NCBI RefSeq assembly: GCF_003034995.1 | Contig: NZ_PZKF01000014.1 | Coordinates: forward strand, 22,797 to 86,796 | Direction: 5' to 3' | DNA length: 64,000 nucleotides | From: Phaeovulum veldkampii DSM 11550 | GTDB lineage: Bacteria > Pseudomonadota > Alphaproteobacteria > Rhodobacterales > Rhodobacteraceae | Shown: piece after piece, positions 9,688 to 21,381 of the stretch | Numbering within the stretch: the stretch's first letter is position 1 | How the letters are laid out: each line of letters opens with the position of its first letter | Notes under the pieces: model-generated | The model's database searches: none | The model's input: the letters and a program-made list of their open reading frames with translations, nothing else | Told to the model about the DNA's origin: nothing | Program-made: the position numbers and the translations under genes

Positions 9688-12600
9688 TCGGCTGCGATCC
9701 CTTCCAGACGGTCTTCCAGCTCGTCGGCGGCACCTTGCAGCGCGGCCAGCGTTTCGGCGTCGGGCTGCCAGTAGTTGCGATCGCTCGCTTCCAGCAAGCG
9801 GCCCGCCATCCGGGCCGAGGCTTCGGGGTTCAGTTCCGACAGGCGCTTGCGCATCTCGGGGTCGAGCACGAAGGTTTCCGACAGGCGCTGATAGACCCAA
9901 GGGTCCACCTGCTGCGTCGTGGCCGACCAGCCCAGCGTGTTGGTGATGCTGGCTTCCAGTTGCCGCACGCCTTCGGCACCATGTTTCAGAAGCCCCTCGA
10001 AATACTTGGGGTTCAGGTTGCGCGACCGGGTTTCCAGCGCGATCTGGTCTTTCAGCGTGCGCACCTTGCCCGCGCCGCGGGTCTGGTCGCCGATGTAGAC
10101 CGGCGTTTCCGCCCCGCCGCGGGCGCGTTTCACCGCGCGCGCGATGCCGCCCAGCGTGTCGAAATAGTGGTCAACTGTGGTCACCCCCAATTCGACCGAT
10201 TCCAGGTTCTGATAGGCCAGATCGACGTTTTTCAGCGTCTTTTGCAGCAGGGCCGCGTTTTTCACCGGCTTGCCGTTGCGGCCGTAGGCAAAAGACTTGC
10301 GCGCCTCATAGGCGTCGGCCAGTTCGTCTTCCTCGCCGAAGGACGAGCTGTCCACCAACTGGTTGACGTTCGAGCCATAGGCCCCTTCGGCATTGGAAAA
10401 TACCCGCAGCGATGCGGTGTCCATATCGACGCCCATCTGCTCGGCATAGGCCAGCGCATTGGCGCGGATGAAGTTTTGCGCCAGCGGCTCATCCTCGGCA
10501 TTGGCGGCCTTCCAGGCAGCTTCGGCCAACATCCGGGTTTGTAGCGGCAACAGGTCGCGGAAAATGCCCGAAAGCGTCATCACCACGTCGATGCGCGGCC
10601 GACCGAGTTCCGCCAGCGGGATCAGATCGGCCCCCGACAGGCGACCGTAGCTGTCAAACCGCGGCCGCGCGCCCATCAGCGCCAGCGCCTGCGCAATCGG
10701 CCCGCCGTCGGATTTGATGTTGTCCGACCCCCACAGCACCAGCGCGACAGACCGCGGCAGGGTGGGGTGGCTGTCCAGCAGCCGCTGCGCCTGCGCCGCG
10801 CCATCACGCAGCGCAAATTCGGTGGGCATGCGGAACGGGTCAAAGGCGTGGATATTGCGCCCGGTGGGCAAAATTTCCGGCGCGCGGATCAGGTCGCCCC
10901 CCGGCACCGGCGGGATGTAATGCCCCCCCAGCGCGCGCAGCAGCGCCGCGATTTCGCCATTCTGACCCAGCAGTTTGCGCACACGCTCGCGTGCGGCGTC
11001 GTCGGGCAGGTCCATCAGGGCCATGTTGGCCTCGATTTCGTCGGCCGTCATCGGGCGGCCCAGAACATGCAGCCCGTCAGGGATCAGCGCGTCTTCGGTT
11101 TCCAGCAGCTTCAGCCACAACTGATCGGGGCTGTTGCCGCCCAGATCGACGGCCTCGGCCTGCTGCGCGATCAGATCTTCCAGTTCGGCGCGCTCGGGTG
11201 CGTCGGGCGGGCTGTTGCGCCAGCGGGTCAGGCTGTCTTTCAGTTCCTGCAAGCCCTTGTAAAGGCCCGATTGCGCCAGCGGCGGCGTCAGGTGTGTGAC
11301 GGTGATCGCATTGGCGCGCCGCTTGGCCAGCGTCGCCTCGGACGGGTTGTTGGCGGCGTAAAGGTAGACGTTGGGCAGGTTGCCGATCAGCCGGTCGGGC
11401 CAGCAGGCCCCCGACACGCCCGCCTGTTTGCCGGGCATGAATTCCAGCGCGCCGTGCATGCCGAAATGCAGCAGCACATCGGCGCCGAAATCCTCGCGCA
11501 GCCAGCGATAGAAGGTGGTAAAGGCATGGGTCGGCGCAAAGCCCTTTTCGAACAGCAACCGCATCGGGTCGCCCTCATAGCCGAACACCGGCTGGATCCC
11601 GACGAACACCTTGCCGAATTGCCGGCCCAGAACGAACACGCCGCGCCCGTCCGACTGCTGGCGGCCCGGTGCGGGGCCCCAGGCGGCCTCGACATCCTTC
11701 AGCCAGGGCGTTGCGGCGACGATCTTGTCGGCGGGCACATGTGCTGCGATATGGGCCGACTGGCCCATCGAACTGTCCAGCACCGCCTTGCGCAGGTCTT
11801 CGACGCTGGCAGGCGGCTCGATATCATAGCCTTCGGCCTTCATTGCGTTCAGCGTATTGAACAGGCTCTCGAACACCGACAGATAGGCGGCCGTGCCTAC
11901 CGCGCCCGCGTTCGGCGGGAAACCGTAAAGCACGATGGCCACCTTGCGTTCCGCCACCTGACTGCGGCGCAGCAGGGCCAGACGCACGGTCTTGTCAGCC
12001 AACACCGCCACCCGTTCCGAACAGGCCGACATCGACTTGCCCTCGCTTTTCGGTCGGCAGCCGCGGGCGCAGCCGTCGCAACCCTCCAGCGAGTGGCGAC
12101 CGGCAAAGACGGTGGGGTTGGTCGCGCCGTCAATCTCCGGCAGCGCGATCAGCATCGTGGTTTCGACCGGGCCAAGCCCGCCGCCCGAGGCGGACCATTG
12201 CCCCAGCGTCTGAAATTCCAGCGGGTGGGCGGCAACATAGGGCACATCCAGCGCGCTGAGCGTTTCCACTGCGGCGTCGCTGTCGTTATAGGCCGGGCCG
12301 CCGACAAGGCTGAACCCGGTCAGCGACACCATCGTGTCGATCGTGGTCACGCCTGCGCTGCGGAAAAACGCCTCGATCGCGGGGCGGCCATCCAGGCCCC
12401 CGGCAAAGGCGGGCACCACGGCCACGCCGCGCGCCTCCAGCGCCTCGATCACCGCATCATAATGCGCAGTATCCGAGGCCAGGATGTAGGACCGCAGCAG
12501 CAACAGGCCGACCGTGACCTTGGCGCCGTCGGGGCGGGGCAGGTCAGCGGGGGTGGTGGTGATGTGATGGCCCGGCAGGCGGGGGTGATACAGGCCCACC

Positions 12601-13250
12601 TCGGGGTAGTCGATCGGCGCCTTGGCCTCGGTGCCGCGCCAGTCCTTGTGGCTGGAATAACGCGAAACGAGGTAGCGGATCATCTGTTCGATGTTGTCAT
12701 CCGACCCGCCCAGCCAATACTGCATGCACAGGAACCACGACCGCAGATCCTGTGCCTTGCCGGGAATGAACTTCAGGATCTTGGGCAGGCGGCGCAGCAT
12801 CGACATCTGCTTTTCGCCCGAATTGGCCTGCGCGCCCGATTTGTTGCCGCGCAGCTTCTTCATCAGCGCCATCATGCCCGACGCGGGCTTGGACATGTCC
12901 AGATCGCCCATTTTCGTCAGATTGACGATCTGCGGATCGGCCACCATGCCGACAAAGGCATCGGCCCGGTCGCGCGCGGCCTGAAGCTGCGGCAGGATCG
13001 CGGTGATGTGCTCCTCGATGAAAAGAAGGTTGGCCACCACGATATCGGCGCTGTCCACCGCCTCGCGGGCGCGGGCCAGCGCCACCGGGTTTTCGGCCCA
13101 TTCGGCGGCGGCATGGACCGAGACGTTCAGGCCCGGAAAATCGGCGGCGAGCCGGGGCGTGATCCGCGCAGCGGGGCCCGCCGCATGCGAATCAAGTGTG
13201 ACAATCACAACATTGTAGGAGGCGCGGGGGGATTTTGGATCAACGCGCAT
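9684..13250 (-). CDS. bchH: BchH, Mg-chelatase porphyrin-binding subunit
   Basis: Large catalytic subunit (1188 residues, usual size) that binds protoporphyrin IX and receives Mg2+ with ATP-driven help from BchI/BchD. Family landmarks include [17 protein letters not shown] at the N-terminus, [18 protein letters not shown] in the middle, and [15 protein letters not shown] text ([18 protein letters not shown]) toward the C-terminal third. Its start lies inside the end of bchB (11-nt overlap) and its stop overlaps the micro-ORF that precedes bchL. The BchI and BchD subunits are in the crtA operon. Confidence 0.98.
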
Positions 13251-14804
13251 AATGTGCCTTTGCCTCGTAGAGGGTCTCGATGCTGATCCGGGTCAGGCCC
13301 TTTTCAGCGGCGAATTTCTCGGTGTTGCGCTTGGCCTTCCCGCGCACGAAGAACGGGATCTTGCGCAGTTCCTTTTCGGCATCTGACAGCCAGATGATCT
13401 CGCCCGAGGGCGCTGCGCCGGCTTCGGGGGCGGCGGTGTCGGCCGCGGTCCCTGCGGTTGCTTCAACCGGGGCTTCGGGCGTTTCCACCCGCGCCACATG
13501 CTGTCCGCCGTGATGCGAGGCGCCTGCCTCGTCGTGGAATTCGAAATCCTCGCGGAACATGTGCAGCAGGTGTTCCTCAAGGCCCATCACCAGCGGATGC
13601 ACCCAGGTGTCGAACATCACGTTCGCGCCTTCAAAGCCCATCTGCGGGCTGTAGCGGGCGGGGAAGTCCTGCACATGGACCGGGGCCGAGATCACCGCGC
13701 AGGGAATGCCCAGACGCTTGCCGATGTGACGCTCCATCTGCGTGCCGAGGATCAGCTCGGGGTGCAGCTCGGCAATCGCCGCCTCTACCTCAAGGTAATC
13801 CTCTGTAATCAGCGCCTCCAGACCGAATTCCTTGGCCAGCGCGCGCAGCGGGCGGGCAAATTCGCGGTTGTAGCAGCCCATGCCGACAACCTCGAAGCCG
13901 ACCTCGTCGCGCGCCATCCGGGCTGCGGCCATGACGTGGGTGGCATCGCCGAACAGATAGACGCGCTTGCCGGTCAGATAGGTGCTGTCAACCGAGGCCG
14001 ACCACCACGGCAGCCGCAGCCGACTTTCATCGACCTTGGCAGAAACGCCCGCCAGCCGCGCCACCTCGGCGATGTAGGCGCGGGTGGCGCCCACGCCGAT
14101 CGGCACGGTCTTGGTAAAGGGCTGGCCCAGAACCCGCTCGCAATGGCGCGCGGCGGCTTCGGCGGTTTCGGGGTAAAGCAGCACGTTGAAATGCGCGGCC
14201 CCCATGCGGGCGATGTCAGACGGGCGCGCACCCATCGGCGCCACCACGTTCACCGCCACGCCCATCTGTGTCAGCAGCCCGGTGATTTCGGTCACGTCGT
14301 CGCGGTGGCGGAAGCCAAGGCCGGTCGGGCCAAGGATGTTGCACGATACCTGCGCGCTGCGTTCCATCGGCTTGGCCAGCGCCTTGACGATCTGAAAGAA
14401 CGTCTCGTCGGCGCCGAAATTTTCCTTGCGCTGATAGCTGGGCAGGTCCAGCGCGATCACCGGCACCGGCAGCCCCATCGAGGCTGCCAGTCCGCCGGGA
14501 TCGTCCTGTATCAGCTCGGCGGTGCAGGAGGCGCCAACAATAATCGCCTCGGGTTTGAACCGCTCATAGGCGTCGCGGCAGGTCTGCTTGAACAGCGAGG
14601 CGGTATCCGAGCCCAGATCGCGCGCCTGAAAGGTGGTGTAGCTGACCGGCGGGCGCGCGTTGCGTCGTTCGATCATGGTGAACAGCAGGTCGGCATAGGT
14701 GTCGCCCTGCGGCGCATGCAGCACATAGTGCAGCCCCTTCATGCCGGTGGCGACGCGCATCGCGCCCACATGAGGCGGGCCTTCATATGTCCAGAGGGTC
14801 AATT

Positions 14805-14808
<4 letters not shown>
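13240..14808 (-). CDS. bchB: BchB, dark protochlorophyllide reductase subunit B
   Basis: Catalytic-component subunit (522 residues) pairing with BchN in a NifDK-like heterotetramer. Asp36 (HAPQGD, residues 31-36) is the unusual aspartate ligand known for the NB cluster. A linker rich in Ala, Pro and Glu (about residues 425-470) precedes a C-terminal PCP-reductase-type domain that begins near [24 protein letters not shown]. An AGGAGG ribosome site precedes the ATG; both are inside a 21-codon ORF that ends in an ATGA overlap with this gene. Confidence 0.98.
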
Positions 14809-16647
<1,839 letters not shown>

Positions 16648-16704
16648 TCGTCGGATTCCAAGCAGCGCTGAACTAGAGGTAGCGTAGCCTTCAACCGGCG
16701 AAAG

Positions 16705-16722
16705 TGTCAATTGAAACTTACA
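16705..16722 (-). promoter_or_regulatory. PpsR/CrtJ operator overlapping the bchF -35
   Basis: TGTCAATTGAAACTTACA is a perfect TGT-N12-ACA site. Read on the minus strand its end gives TTGACA (16710-16705), followed 18 bp later by TACGCT as a possible -10 (16686-16681), so bound PpsR would block sigma-70 polymerase. Confidence 0.8.
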
Positions 16723-16847
16723 GAGTTGCGCCGCGATGGACCGCAGCATCTACCCTTGCCAGGGCTCCGGAATTTTCAGCATATTCCTATATTTCACGCG
16801 ATCTTTGCCATATTGACCGCGGCGTTTTTGCAGCTCGTGCGCCAGGG

Positions 16848-16865
16848 TGTCAATTTGCTTTGACA
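16848..16865 (+). promoter_or_regulatory. PpsR/CrtJ operator at the ppaA promoter
   Basis: TGTCAATTTGCTTTGACA is a perfect TGT-N12-ACA site ending in a consensus TTGACA -35 (16860-16865). A weak -10 would lie near 16882-16888. It implies that the ppaA-ppsR operon is under PpsR control itself. Confidence 0.75.
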
Positions 16866-16963
16866 TTTATTTTTGGCTGGGTGACACTCTGACCGCGGCC
16901 ACCCCGAGCCTTTATGTCGCGCCGGGCGCGCGCTGTTCGGGCGGCCTGCCAGAGGATCAGAGG

Positions 16964-17755
16964 ATGAAGCCGGACCAACCCAGACAAGGCGCGCAGCGGA
17001 TCTCTGGCGAGATGTCCGAGGTCGATCAGGTTGCTTCGCAGGTTGTGGCGCTGCTTGCCTCGCGTAGCGCCCGGTCCGAGGGCAAGCCGCGCGAGGAGTT
17101 GGTCACGCGTCTGATCGAGGCGGTCCTGTCGCCCGATCTGTCGGCGCTGGGCGAGTATCTGGCAGAGTTGCGGCGAATGCGCGTCTCGGCGGCGGCGCTC
17201 GCTGATATCTACATTCCCGAAGCGTCGCGTCGGATGGGGCATTCCTGGGATGACGACTCCATGGGGTTTGTCGATGTCACCATTGGCACAGCCCGCCTGC
17301 AGTCCCTGCTGCGCGAGATCGGCGCAGGCTGGATCGCCGACCATTCCGGCGAGACCGGGCGTGGCACGATCCTGATGGTGGTGCCGCAGCACGAACAGCA
17401 TACGCTTGGCGCCATGGTGGCCGTTACGCAGATGCGGCGGATGGGTGTTTCCGTTTGCCTGCAACTGGCCCCGGAAATGCCCGAGTTGCGGCGACTGCTG
17501 GCCACACGCCGCTTTGATGCGGTGATGCTGTCGGTTGCCTGCGAAGAACGCATCCCCTTTGCGCGCGATTACATCGCCAGCCTGCGCGCCAACATGGCCC
17601 GGCCCACGCCGGTCATCGTGGGCGGCGCGGTGATTGGCTGTGCGGCCGATGTCAGGGCGCTGACCGGCGCCGACGTGGCCACCAACGACCTGAACGAAGC
17701 CTTGAAGTCCTGCGGTCTGTTCCCAGATCCAACCAATATCAGGAAATCTGCCTAA
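16964..17755 (+). CDS. ppaA: PpaA/AerR, B12-binding photosynthesis regulator
   Basis: A 263-residue cytoplasmic regulator that, with cobalamin bound, antagonises or modulates PpsR/CrtJ. The start at 16964 has an AGAGG ribosome site 3-8 nt upstream. An in-frame GTG at 16847 would place the start inside the operator and is rejected. A SCHIC-type B12-binding domain is seen from about residue 134, with the VVPQHEQHTLG motif at 139-149. His143 or His146 corresponds to the histidine known to ligate cobalt in AerR. An internal Met17 could give a short form, as described for AerR. It lies 40 bp upstream of ppsR, the usual pairing. Confidence 0.93.
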   Translation: MKPDQPRQGAQRISGEMSEVDQVASQVVALLASRSARSEGKPREELVTRLIEAVLSPDLSALGEYLAELRRMRVSAAALADIYIPEASRRMGHSWDDDSMGFVDVTIGTARLQSLLREIGAGWIADHSGETGRGTILMVVPQHEQHTLGAMVAVTQMRRMGVSVCLQLAPEMPELRRLLATRRFDAVMLSVACEERIPFARDYIASLRANMARPTPVIVGGAVIGCAADVRALTGADVATNDLNEALKSCGLFPDPTNIRKSA

Positions 17756-17795
17756 GCCGCGCAACCGCGCATCCTGCCTGCTTGCGACGTGAGTA

Positions 17796-19217
17796 ATGAA
17801 AAGAGTGAAAACCGACAGTTGCGACATTCTGAACGGGGGGGCTGTGCCTCTTATCGCGCCTGATCTTCTCGCAGAGATTCTGGTGACGGCGTCGGATTTC
17901 GCGCTGATCCTGTCGGCGCTTGATCAGATCGTGTCGGTTTTTGTCAATCCGCAGCATCGCAGCTTTGGTCAGCTTCGGCACTGGGAAGGGTTGCATGTCA
18001 ATGACGTGCTGGCGGTGGACAGCGTGCCCAAGCTGACCAAGCGGCTGGAGGCGCTGCGCGAAACCGGTGTGTCGCAATCGGTCGAACTCAGCCACGCCGA
18101 ACAGTCGATCTGGGGCTTTCCTGTGCGCTATTCGCTGCACCGTCTGGGGCCGGACAATACCGTTCTGTTGCTGGGCCGCGATCTGCGCCCGATTGCCGAG
18201 ATGCAGCAGAAACTGGTTGCGGCACAACTCGCGCTGGAACGCGATTACGAGGCGCAGCGCGAGATCGACACCCGCTACCGCGTGCTGATGGAGGCCACGC
18301 GCGACGCCATTGTGCTGGTGTCGATGGCCACCGGTCGGATCGTCGATCTGAACGGGGCTGCGGCGCTGGTGCTGGGGGCGGCGCGGGGCGAGTTGATGGG
18401 GGCTGCCATCGCGCAGGAATTCGAGGGCCGCAGGCGCGGCGAGTTTCTGGAGAGTATGGCCAATCTGGCGGTAATCGACAGCGCGCCGCCGGTAGAGTTG
18501 ACGGCGCGGCGGTCGGGCAGCCGCGTGGTGGTGGTGCCGACCGTGTTCCGCGCCGCGGGCGAGCAGTTGTTGCTGTGCCGCCTTGAAACGCCCGCCACCC
18601 GCGCCCCGTTCCAGGACGAGTTGGGCGATGCGCTGGGCCGGCTGTTCCATGACGGGGTGGATGCGATCGTTTTCACCGATCCTGACGGGCTGATCCGCTG
18701 CGCCAACGATTCCTTCCTGAACCTGACCAGCGAGGCCAGCGCGGCCGTGGTCCGCGGCAAATCGCTGGCCGATTATCTGGCCCGTGGCGAGGTTGACCTG
18801 CGGGTGCTGCTGGACAATGCACGCCGCACCGGCCAGATGCGGCTTTACGCAACCAAGTTGAACACAGCCTATGACGGGCAAGTAGCAGTCGATATTTCGG
18901 CCACATGGCTCAAGGAGCGGCCCAATCCCTGCATGGCGCTGGTGATCCGCGATGCGGGCCGCGCCGACAGCCTGCGCCGCCCTGGCATGGCCGGGGTGGA
19001 TGAGGGCGCAGGCAGCGTGATGGAGCTGGTCGGATCATCGACATTGAAAGACATCGTTGCCGAAACCACCGAGGTGGTCGAAAAGATGTGTATCGAGACG
19101 GCGGTGGAGCTGACGCGCAACAACCGTGTTGCCGCCGCCGAGATGTTGGGCCTTTCGCGGCAGTCGCTATATGTCAAGCTGCGCAAATACGGTCTGGTGA
19201 ACAAGGAAGAGGAATAG
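17796..19217 (+). CDS. ppsR: PpsR/CrtJ, redox-responsive repressor of photosynthesis genes
   Basis: Master aerobic repressor that binds TGT-N12-ACA pairs. It is 473 residues long: an N-terminal PAS-like domain, a Gln-rich helical linker (AEMQQKLVAAQLALERDYEAQ near 134), two further PAS domains, and a C-terminal Fis-type helix-turn-helix (NNRVAAAEMLGLSRQSLYVKL near 442). Cys261 and Cys432, the latter in the HTH, match the two redox cysteines of Rhodobacter PpsR/CrtJ. The N-terminus carries about ten residues more than the R. sphaeroides protein as I remember it. An in-frame GTG at 17805 is an alternative start. Confidence 0.96.
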   Translation: MKRVKTDSCDILNGGAVPLIAPDLLAEILVTASDFALILSALDQIVSVFVNPQHRSFGQLRHWEGLHVNDVLAVDSVPKLTKRLEALRETGVSQSVELSHAEQSIWGFPVRYSLHRLGPDNTVLLLGRDLRPIAEMQQKLVAAQLALERDYEAQREIDTRYRVLMEATRDAIVLVSMATGRIVDLNGAAALVLGAARGELMGAAIAQEFEGRRRGEFLESMANLAVIDSAPPVELTARRSGSRVVVVPTVFRAAGEQLLLCRLETPATRAPFQDELGDALGRLFHDGVDAIVFTDPDGLIRCANDSFLNLTSEASAAVVRGKSLADYLARGEVDLRVLLDNARRTGQMRLYATKLNTAYDGQVAVDISATWLKERPNPCMALVIRDAGRADSLRRPGMAGVDEGAGSVMELVGSSTLKDIVAETTEVVEKMCIETAVELTRNNRVAAAEMLGLSRQSLYVKLRKYGLVNKEEE

Positions 19218-19329
19218 CGCCGGGCCCCGGCCCGTGCGCCTCTTCCGCCCCACCCCCGGTTTCCAATCTCGTCTGCGCCGTGGTGCGCGTGCCTGCACGT
19301 GTGGGCCGGGCAGCTTTTGACACCGAAGC

Positions 19330-19347
19330 TGTCGGCTCAGGTTGACA
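19330..19347. promoter_or_regulatory. Distal PpsR/CrtJ-type site upstream of bchE
   Basis: TGTCGGCTCAGGTTGACA fits TGT-N12-ACA exactly and lies about 270 bp upstream of the proximal pair. A distal site with a promoter-proximal one is a known CrtJ arrangement (looping); here it could also serve an unseen promoter, since a TTGACA is included at 19342-19347. Confidence 0.55.
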
Positions 19348-19584
19348 GATGTCTGCGGCCGGTGGTGAATCTGGGTGGCGCTGCCTGCGCATTCTCACGC
19401 GGTTGTGATGTGTCCGTCGCCTGCGCCCGGACCGGGCAGCCTGCGCCTGCCTGCCGCGATTTTCGCCGCGCTGCCGCGCCAGATCGCAGAATCGCCTGCT
19501 TTTCATGGGGTTTGGGGTGGGTTTCCCCGTGACCATCTGGCGCTGCCCTGCGGCCAGAAATGCCGATGCAAAGGCTTTCGGGGC

Positions 19585-19598
19585 TTGATATGTGTCAA
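19585..19598 (+). promoter_or_regulatory. FNR/FnrL-type box upstream of bchE
   Basis: TTGATATGTGTCAA is a TTGAT-N4-GTCAA dyad, one base from the FNR consensus TTGAT-N4-ATCAA. If the activator sits at -41.5, transcription would start near 19633, about 19 nt before the bchE ATG, which is plausible. Activation under anoxia makes sense for an oxygen-sensitive radical-SAM cyclase. Confidence 0.65.
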
Positions 19599-19610
19599 GG
19601 TAGCTTGACG
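19593..19610. promoter_or_regulatory. Near-perfect PpsR/CrtJ site at bchE
   Basis: TGTCAAGGTAGCTTGACG has one mismatch in the last base of TGT-N12-ACA. It overlaps the FNR-type box by 6 bp and includes a TTGACG -35-like hexamer (19605-19610). Confidence 0.65.
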
Positions 19611-19617
19611 AAACCTG

Positions 19618-19635
19618 TGTCAGGTAACGCTGACA
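19618..19635. promoter_or_regulatory. Perfect PpsR/CrtJ site at bchE
   Basis: TGTCAGGTAACGCTGACA is an exact TGT-N12-ACA palindrome 7 bp after the previous site, the tandem spacing typical for cooperative PpsR/CrtJ binding. Confidence 0.8.
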
Positions 19636-19651
19636 CGACAGGAGGCCCTTC

Positions 19652-21376
19652 ATGCGTATCGTCTTTGTTCATCCCAACTACCACTCCGGCGGGGCCGAGA
19701 TCGCGGGCAACTGGCCTCCGGCTTGGGTCGCTTATCTGACCGGCTCGCTGAGGGCCGCTGGGTTCAACGATATTCACTTCATCGATGCGATGACCCATCA
19801 CATCGACCATGACAGCCTGCGCAAGAAATTCGCCGAGCTGAAGCCCGATGTGATCGCCACCACCGCGATCACCCCCGCGATCTATGAGGCGGAAGAAACG
19901 CTGAAGATCGCCCAAGAAGTTTGCCCCACCGCGCTGCGCGTTCTGGGCGGCATCCACGCCACCTTCATGTATCGCCAGGTGCTGTCCGAGGCGCCCTGGG
20001 TGGACGTGATCGTCCGCGGCGAGGGCGAAGAGATCATGGTGGCCCTGATGCAATGCGTTGAGGCGGGCAAGTGGCCGTCCGAGCGCGACAAGGTCAAGGG
20101 CATCGCCTATACCGAGGGCACCGAAATCGTTGCGACCCCCGCGGCCCCGACGATCAAGGATCTCGACGCGATCGACCCGGACTGGTCGATCCTTGAATGG
20201 GAAAAATACATCTACGAACCGCTGGGCTGCCGGGTTGCCATTCCGAACATGGCGCGGGGCTGCCCGTTCACCTGCTCGTTCTGCTCGCAGTGGAAATTCT
20301 GGCGCGATTACCGCGTCCGCGACCCCAAGAAGGTGGTGGACGAAATCGAAAAGCTGGTCAAAGAGCATAACGTCGGCTTCTTCATCCTTGCCGACGAGGA
20401 GCCCACGATCAACCGCCGCAAATTCATTGAATTCTGCGAAGAGATGATCGCCCGTGGCCTGAACGAAAAGGTCAAATGGGGCATCAATACCCGCGTGACC
20501 GACATCTACCGCGACAAGGAACTGCTGCCGTTCTACCGCAAGGCGGGGCTGGTGCACATCAGCCTTGGCACCGAGGCCGCGGCCCAGTTGAAGCTGGACC
20601 AGTTCAACAAGGAAACTACCGTCGCCCAGAACAAGGAAGCTATCAAGCTTCTGCGCGATGCCGACATCTTCACCGAAGCCCAGTTCATCGTCGGCCTCGA
20701 CAACGAGACCAAGGAGACGCTGGAAGAAACCTATCGCATGGCCTGGGACTGGCAACCTGACCTGGCGAACTGGGCGATGTATACGCCCTGGCCGTTCACG
20801 CCGCTGTTCCAGGAGTTGCGCGACAAGGTCGAGGTGTTCGACTTCTCGAAATACAACTTCGTGACCCCGATCATGAAGCCCGCCGCGATGACCAGGGGCG
20901 AGTTGCTGGACGGCGTGATGAAGAACTACCGCCGGTTCTACATGCAAAAGGCGCTGTTCCACTATCCGTGGCGCGGCACCGGCTTCCGCCGTCGTTACCT
21001 GCTGGGCTGCCTCAAGGCGTTCCTCAAGGCCGGTGTGGGCCGCACCTTCTATGACCTTGGCAAGGCCGGTTACTGGGGGCCGCAGTCGAAGGACAAGGTC
21101 AACTTCCACTTTGACGAAACCCGCACCATTGCCGACGCGCAGATGCAAGACTGGGATGCCTCGGCAGACCGGGCCAAGCGCGCTGCGGAGCGTCGCGACG
21201 CGATCAAGGCCCAGACCAAGGCTCGCGCCGAAGAGCGCAAGGCCGAGGACGCGCAGGCGCCGAACCTGCCTGCCGACGATCCCTTTGGTCTGGCAAACAC
21301 TGGCCCGACCGACGAGGAGGCCCGCGTGATGGCCTGCGGCGGCGGCACCCAGCAGATGCCGGGCGCGGCGGAATAA
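19652..21376 (+). CDS. bchE: BchE, anaerobic Mg-protoporphyrin IX monomethyl ester cyclase
   Basis: Radical-SAM, cobalamin-dependent enzyme that makes ring E with water-derived oxygen when O2 is absent. It is 574 residues long. An N-terminal B12-binding domain includes the VRGEGEE motif near residue 121, and the radical-SAM cluster motif CPFTCSFC has cysteines at 204, 208 and 211. The C-terminus has a basic, Ala/Glu-rich tail. It does the same step as AcsF/BciE. GGAGG precedes the ATG. First gene of the bchE-J-G-P-idi operon. Confidence 0.97.
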   Translation: MRIVFVHPNYHSGGAEIAGNWPPAWVAYLTGSLRAAGFNDIHFIDAMTHHIDHDSLRKKFAELKPDVIATTAITPAIYEAEETLKIAQEVCPTALRVLGGIHATFMYRQVLSEAPWVDVIVRGEGEEIMVALMQCVEAGKWPSERDKVKGIAYTEGTEIVATPAAPTIKDLDAIDPDWSILEWEKYIYEPLGCRVAIPNMARGCPFTCSFCSQWKFWRDYRVRDPKKVVDEIEKLVKEHNVGFFILADEEPTINRRKFIEFCEEMIARGLNEKVKWGINTRVTDIYRDKELLPFYRKAGLVHISLGTEAAAQLKLDQFNKETTVAQNKEAIKLLRDADIFTEAQFIVGLDNETKETLEETYRMAWDWQPDLANWAMYTPWPFTPLFQELRDKVEVFDFSKYNFVTPIMKPAAMTRGELLDGVMKNYRRFYMQKALFHYPWRGTGFRRRYLLGCLKAFLKAGVGRTFYDLGKAGYWGPQSKDKVNFHFDETRTIADAQMQDWDASADRAKRAAERRDAIKAQTKARAEERKAEDAQAPNLPADDPFGLANTGPTDEEARVMACGGGTQQMPGAAE

Positions 21377-21381
21377 GGCCC

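Larger units (their letters stand above)
16648..16963. promoter_or_regulatory. Divergent control region bchF / ppaA
   Basis: These 316 bp contain no gene I can support. They hold two perfect TGT-N12-ACA palindromes, one beside each promoter, with centres about 143 bp apart. Each has a TTGACA -35-like hexamer at one edge, pointing toward bchF (minus) and ppaA (plus) respectively. A GAGG run lies just before the ppaA ATG. The arrangement suggests that PpsR represses both the bch superoperon and the regulator operon. Confidence 0.75.
19218..19651. promoter_or_regulatory. bchE control region (434 bp, no gene seen)
   Basis: No credible coding frame is present. A GC-rich self-complementary stretch lies just after ppsR (near 19220-19233) without T-tract. 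A distal TGT-N12-ACA site sits at 19330-19347. The proximal cluster is an FNR-type box at 19585-19598 that overlaps one near-perfect PpsR site (19593-19610), followed 7 bp on by a perfect one (19618-19635). The bchE ribosome site GGAGG is at 19641-19645. Confidence 0.75.

Noticed and set aside
10767..13286. 839-codon open frame antisense to bchH
   Set aside because: Mirror of bchH codon bias, no domain or start context.
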